From Anthoceros angustus (Eukaryota > Streptophyta > Anthocerotopsida > Anthocerotales > Anthocerotaceae), in NCBI GenBank assembly GCA_010909165.1, contig MU008156.1, positions 930,001 to 994,000 on the forward strand: DNA of 64,000 nucleotides, in the 5' to 3' direction. The notes under the pieces were generated by a model. That model was not told where the DNA came from and ran no database searches. It worked only from the letters and a program-made list of their open reading frames with translations. Every line of letters begins with the position of its first letter. The first letter of the stretch is position 1. The translations under genes and the position numbers were made by a program. Below are positions 60,359 to 64,000 of this stretch, piece by piece.

Positions 60359-63300
60359 CTATTCACTGCGCATGGAAGAAACTGACTGCGCTGAAATTGA
60401 TGCCGTCGGACTAGCCGGATCCCGGTGCAGGCCACCAAGAGGACGACCAGCAAGGAGCCTGGTAATTGCATCATCAGCTGTGATTTGGAACCAATCGTCC
60501 TCAGGTAGCACACTGATTCACAGCCGGAGCACAATGTCAGAAAGACTGCATTGATGTGCTCCCACAAACTTGTCAGCAACATAACAACAGATCTGTTTGC
60601 TCATTCCATTTCTCTTACCTATTCGGATCCATTCCTGTCGTGGCAAATGCATTCACTGCACGCGATATGATGTCAGATACAACTTGCCGCATGTGTCGGG
60701 AAGAATACTTTCCATGAGTTGCAATTTGGATGACAAATTGCATATCCAGCACAAACTGTGGTTCACACAGGTGCTAACGTCAGCTCTGCCAAAATTTTAG
60801 TCGGCTGCATACCACAATTGCTGAGAGCTAGCTATTTTCACTGGGAAAGAGAAAGTCGGCTTACTTGCTGCAAGCCGATAGGACCTAAACCTTTGGAGCC
60901 CTCCTCAATGGCCTCCCAAAAATCTAAGTCATCTGACAGCCATATAACCACCGTTTCTAGCAGCCTCATCAATAGTAGTGTCACCACTCGATCCCTTCCA
61001 GCAAGAACATCTGTAGCAGTTTGAGCTACTGAAGTCAATTTGGCAAAGAGAGCCTGCAACATTTTCACTTTGTTATCTCATGCTTCTAGTGTCATTCAAT
61101 TCGTTGAGCTTCAAACTCCCTGACATCACAGTGAAGCTCATCTGAAATGGTTAGAACAAACCTGAAAAGGCTTCGACGGCAACGGATCATTAGCCCATTC
61201 AGCATCTCCACCATTTGCATCTAAGCTTATGTACGTCTCTGCGACCAGCTGGGCATCAGGATCTTCAGAATAGAAGACAAGTTCAAAGAACTGCTGCCTA
61301 CAATAGTAATCTCTCAGCTTATCCACAGCTCGCTGCAACCGTCTCCTCCAATCCTTTTGTTCTGGTAGTCTTGCAGCAAGAGCACTGCCTTGCCTTTCAG
61401 ACCCTCTTCGTCCTCTTGGCTCTTCTTTACTAGGTTGGTACCCAGGAGCAAGTTTCATTGCAGCTCGTGGCAGCAGCTCATCGGCCAGGGCAGCAGCATT
61501 GCCAAGTAGGGCTACCTGTTGAGCTTCAGTTTGGGCGATTCGAACATTTCTGGCATCGAGGTCCTCATTCTCAACTCCATCTTCAACTTCAGGTGCCAAT
61601 GGTACAGCTTTCATAAGCATACCAATGTATTTCTCAAATAGTTGGGCAAGACCATCCAAAGTGGGTCCGCCAAGTTGCATACTTATCAAAGGAGCTACAT
61701 CTTCCAGAAAATCCTGTGCAGTCTCAGGGGAGAGAAGTTAGCTCACGAGAATCCTTGGGGAAAGAAACCACAACAGCACATCACAGGAGATTTATTTGTA
61801 CCTGCACCATCGTATTAAACCTATGTGCACTGCTTGAAAGTTTCAGATTAGCCACAGACCCGACAGATACACCAGGTCGGTTGGTACCACGTCCAGTGCT
61901 TGGAGAGAGAGTAAGCTGCCAGTCATCAGCAGCGGCGAGTGCTGCAACACTCTCCTCTATGCGCCTAAGATTGGCCTCCAACGCCTGTTCAACACTTGGA
62001 CGCACAAGCTTAGACAAAACAGGACACAATGCTAAGCCCTGCTCCTCCAATAATGCACAGTGCCCTAGGGCAATTTGCACACACTCTGCGGCAGCCCGAA
62101 GCCCTCCTGCTGCTGCTGATGAGGACAAGACATGCTTCTTCACCAACATTGCAAAATTCTCTGTCTCATTACGAGACCACAAAACAAGCTCTGATGCATA
62201 ATCAGGCTGCTCACCAAAGACAGCCACAGAATCTCTTGCTGCTTGAGCAATGGCAGAGAACACCATTTGAGACAATGCTGCAGTGTACGCCCCACCATAT
62301 GAAGTTCCCGTGGGTCGGAGGGCCCGAATATTATGTTGCAACCGCTCATGGTGAGAATTTAATAACAAAGTATGAGCCCTGGGTCCATCCCCCAGCCTGT
62401 CTAGAGCTGCAATTGCACCACGAAGTTCAGATCCCCGGACAGATGGCTGTTGTGCAGCCTCTGCAAGCTGCTCTGACAGCCTCGCTCTGCGCTCAGTCAA
62501 GGCTTCTCGGAGATTGGCTGATGCTCGGGCCCTCCTCTCATCCCTATCAGGATCTCCAACATCCAAAACCAGCTTCTCACCTTCATCAAGAGTAGCCAGT
62601 GCCTGCTCCACCTTCCTTTCAGCCAAGAGAACATCCAACAAGTCGGGGATAGCCTCAGCACGTCTCTCAAAGTCTGTTGGTGAGAGGTCATCTAGCCCAT
62701 CCGGAGAGTCACCAAGGCTCCCTGCATTGTTTGGAAGGGAAGGTACCCCCCCTTCTGCCAAACCCTGAATGAGAGCTGCCTGTGATGACAGAAGATTTCG
62801 CATAGCCACAAGTTCACCTTCCAAATCAGAAATTTCTCGAGATGTCCTGGTGAATAGGGCAAGCCACATGATCCATTAGACACGTTCAGGTTGGAGGTGT
62901 AACTCGGTGCACCTCTCACATGCCACCTGACGCTGGACGGGAACAGTTCCTGCTCTCAGAATCTCATTTCAAATCAGGGGTGCTAAGAACGTTGCAAGCT
63001 TCCAGTTTCCCAGTGTGGCTTAGAGACGAAAAGAAGAGACGAGAGTACATCAGCATCAACCTGGGCATGCTTGAAGTCCAAGCCAGTGATACCTGATGAA
63101 AGCCGAGTAGTTCGCATAGACACTCTTCCGCATTTCCTCTGCTGATGCCTTCTTCAAATCCAGAAGCTCGGAGCATAACCGACGAATTCCCTGCAGCAAC
63201 CCCGGCATGGTGATGCTAAGAAACAGCAAAGACTTCCTATACAGAGAAGTAAGAAACAAAGACTTGGATCCAATTTGCCTTTCCTACAGAACATCCCACC

Positions 63301-63518
63301 AATCATACAAGGTCCAAAGAAGTGGAGAAAGGTCATTGCACCTTTTCGCTCATGGATTGACACTTCGACTGCACATAGGCAGATGCATCAAAAGTTTCCG
63401 ACTCAAAAACCGACAGCTCCTCAGTAAGAACTCCATCCAGCCCAGCAGACCCGTTTGACATCAAGGAGCCTGACACATTGCCGGTCCTCGAACGGACAGA
63501 CGGCTTCAACGACCCCAT
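60359..63518 (-). CDS. EXO84: Exocyst complex subunit EXO84
   Basis: A subunit of the exocyst that tethers secretory vesicles at the plasma membrane. Seven exons close exactly to 783 residues: 63518-63342, 63190-63093, 62846-61802, 61713-61162, 61053-60865, 60755-60619, 60512-60359. The N-terminal block FDASAYVQSKCQSMSEK, then IRRLCSELLDLKKASAEEMR and VYANYSAFIRTSREISDLEG, then NLLSSQAALIQGLAEG, is the plant EXO84B signature. The coiled-coil core (FERRAEAIPDLLDVLLAERK) and the C-terminal helical region (LFAKLTSVAQTATDVLAGRD, ETVVIWLSDDLDFWEAIEEG, DMQFVIQIATHGKYSSRHMR) follow. The protein ends in a serine-rich tail (SAQSVSSMRSE). No lesions were found. The 348-codon exon 3 carries much of the protein. 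Confidence 0.96.
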
Positions 63519-64000
63519 GTCTCCCACTTAGAGTATACTAATCCGCTTGCAAATATCGAACAGCAGGAGGCATCTAATCCGGCAACTTGTCAATGCACAT
63601 GCTCCAGAACTAGACAGCGCGATGTGAGTACTCCTTCAGCGGAATTTGACGATACAATCGGCACCCTGCTTCCTTCCTGTATGTAGCAACCTTCCAGCTG
63701 GTCTGCATCATCCACTTCCCCAGATCCAAACCCTGGACTCCAGAATCTGGTGCAGGAGCTCCGTTCAGCTTCCCTAAACTGCATGCAACACTCGGCGAGA
63801 AGATCCTTTCTGGTTATCGAACTGTAGATCGGCCTCCGGTGATCGGAATCAAGTCACCGTCCGGTCGTTTCGGAGTTACCTCCCGCTTCGCAGAATCACT
63901 GGTGTTGCCGCAGATCAGCCCCTGCAACAACAATTTCCGAGTTGCACGTTTTCTTTACCGACTCTGACCGAGCAGGAACGCAAACCTCATCCATTCACAG
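63519..64000. other. Upstream of EXO84
   Basis: Presumed leader and promoter of the minus-strand EXO84 gene. A GTG-started in-frame extension of three codons exists but ATG at 63518 is the natural start. Nothing else is recognised before the window ends. Confidence 0.5.

Overview
The window looks like nuclear DNA of a land plant. It carries plant-type genes (a xyloglucan xylosyltransferase-like GT34, the plant TenA-phosphatase fusion TH2, an EXO84B-type exocyst subunit, remains of a PLS-class PPR gene with the MYAKCG signature). The genes are split by short GT-AG introns, mostly 60-160 bp. Land-plant PPR remnants plus short introns suggest a bryophyte or lycophyte; that placement is inference and the species cannot be read from the sequence.

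Layout. 1-5.9 kb: a GT34 gene (minus) in otherwise unremarkable sequence. 5.97-10.97 kb: a TH2-like gene (plus) whose last exon adds about 760 residues of glycine/serine/glutamine-rich repeats to the enzyme. 11.5-25.5 kb: a repeat-rich island without intact host genes. It holds an 83-bp tandem repeat, a LINE-like reverse transcriptase remnant, a decayed transposon gene with DUF7869-like motifs, and a set of short palindromes (CACCGG-N4-CCGGTG) seen only here. 25.49-27.1 kb: a 5'-truncated, broken second copy of the TH2 tail plus its 3' flank. 27.27-29.19 kb: cytosolic tyrosyl-tRNA synthetase (minus). 29.8-31.1 kb: PPR and galacturonosyltransferase debris. 31.4-33.4 kb: an EMAP-II/Arc1p-like tRNA-binding protein and a MIF/MDL protein. 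33.5-44.6 kb: AT-rich, with an inverted repeat pair, tandem duplications, a 22-bp minisatellite and one intact eight-exon gene for an unrecognised 1072-residue coiled-coil protein with W-rich motifs. 44.6-63.5 kb: dense housekeeping genes: cytochrome b561, SDHB, an LptF/LptG-type permease, RRP9 (U3-55K), gamma-tubulin, a caprin-like RGG protein and EXO84.

Exon models were built by joining reading frames at GT-AG sites and checking that phases close. RRP9 (542 aa), gamma-tubulin (474 aa), EXO84 (783 aa), the coiled-coil gene (1072 aa) and the TH2-like gene (1434 aa) close exactly. SDHB and TyrRS each close only after one single-base homopolymer correction, and cytochrome b561 needs one to three. 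That pattern fits consensus sequencing error better than gene death, but cannot be settled here.

The genes do not form a pathway. The candidates for something undescribed are the TH2 protein with its repeat tail, the palindrome-carrying transposon-like island, and the W-rich coiled-coil protein.
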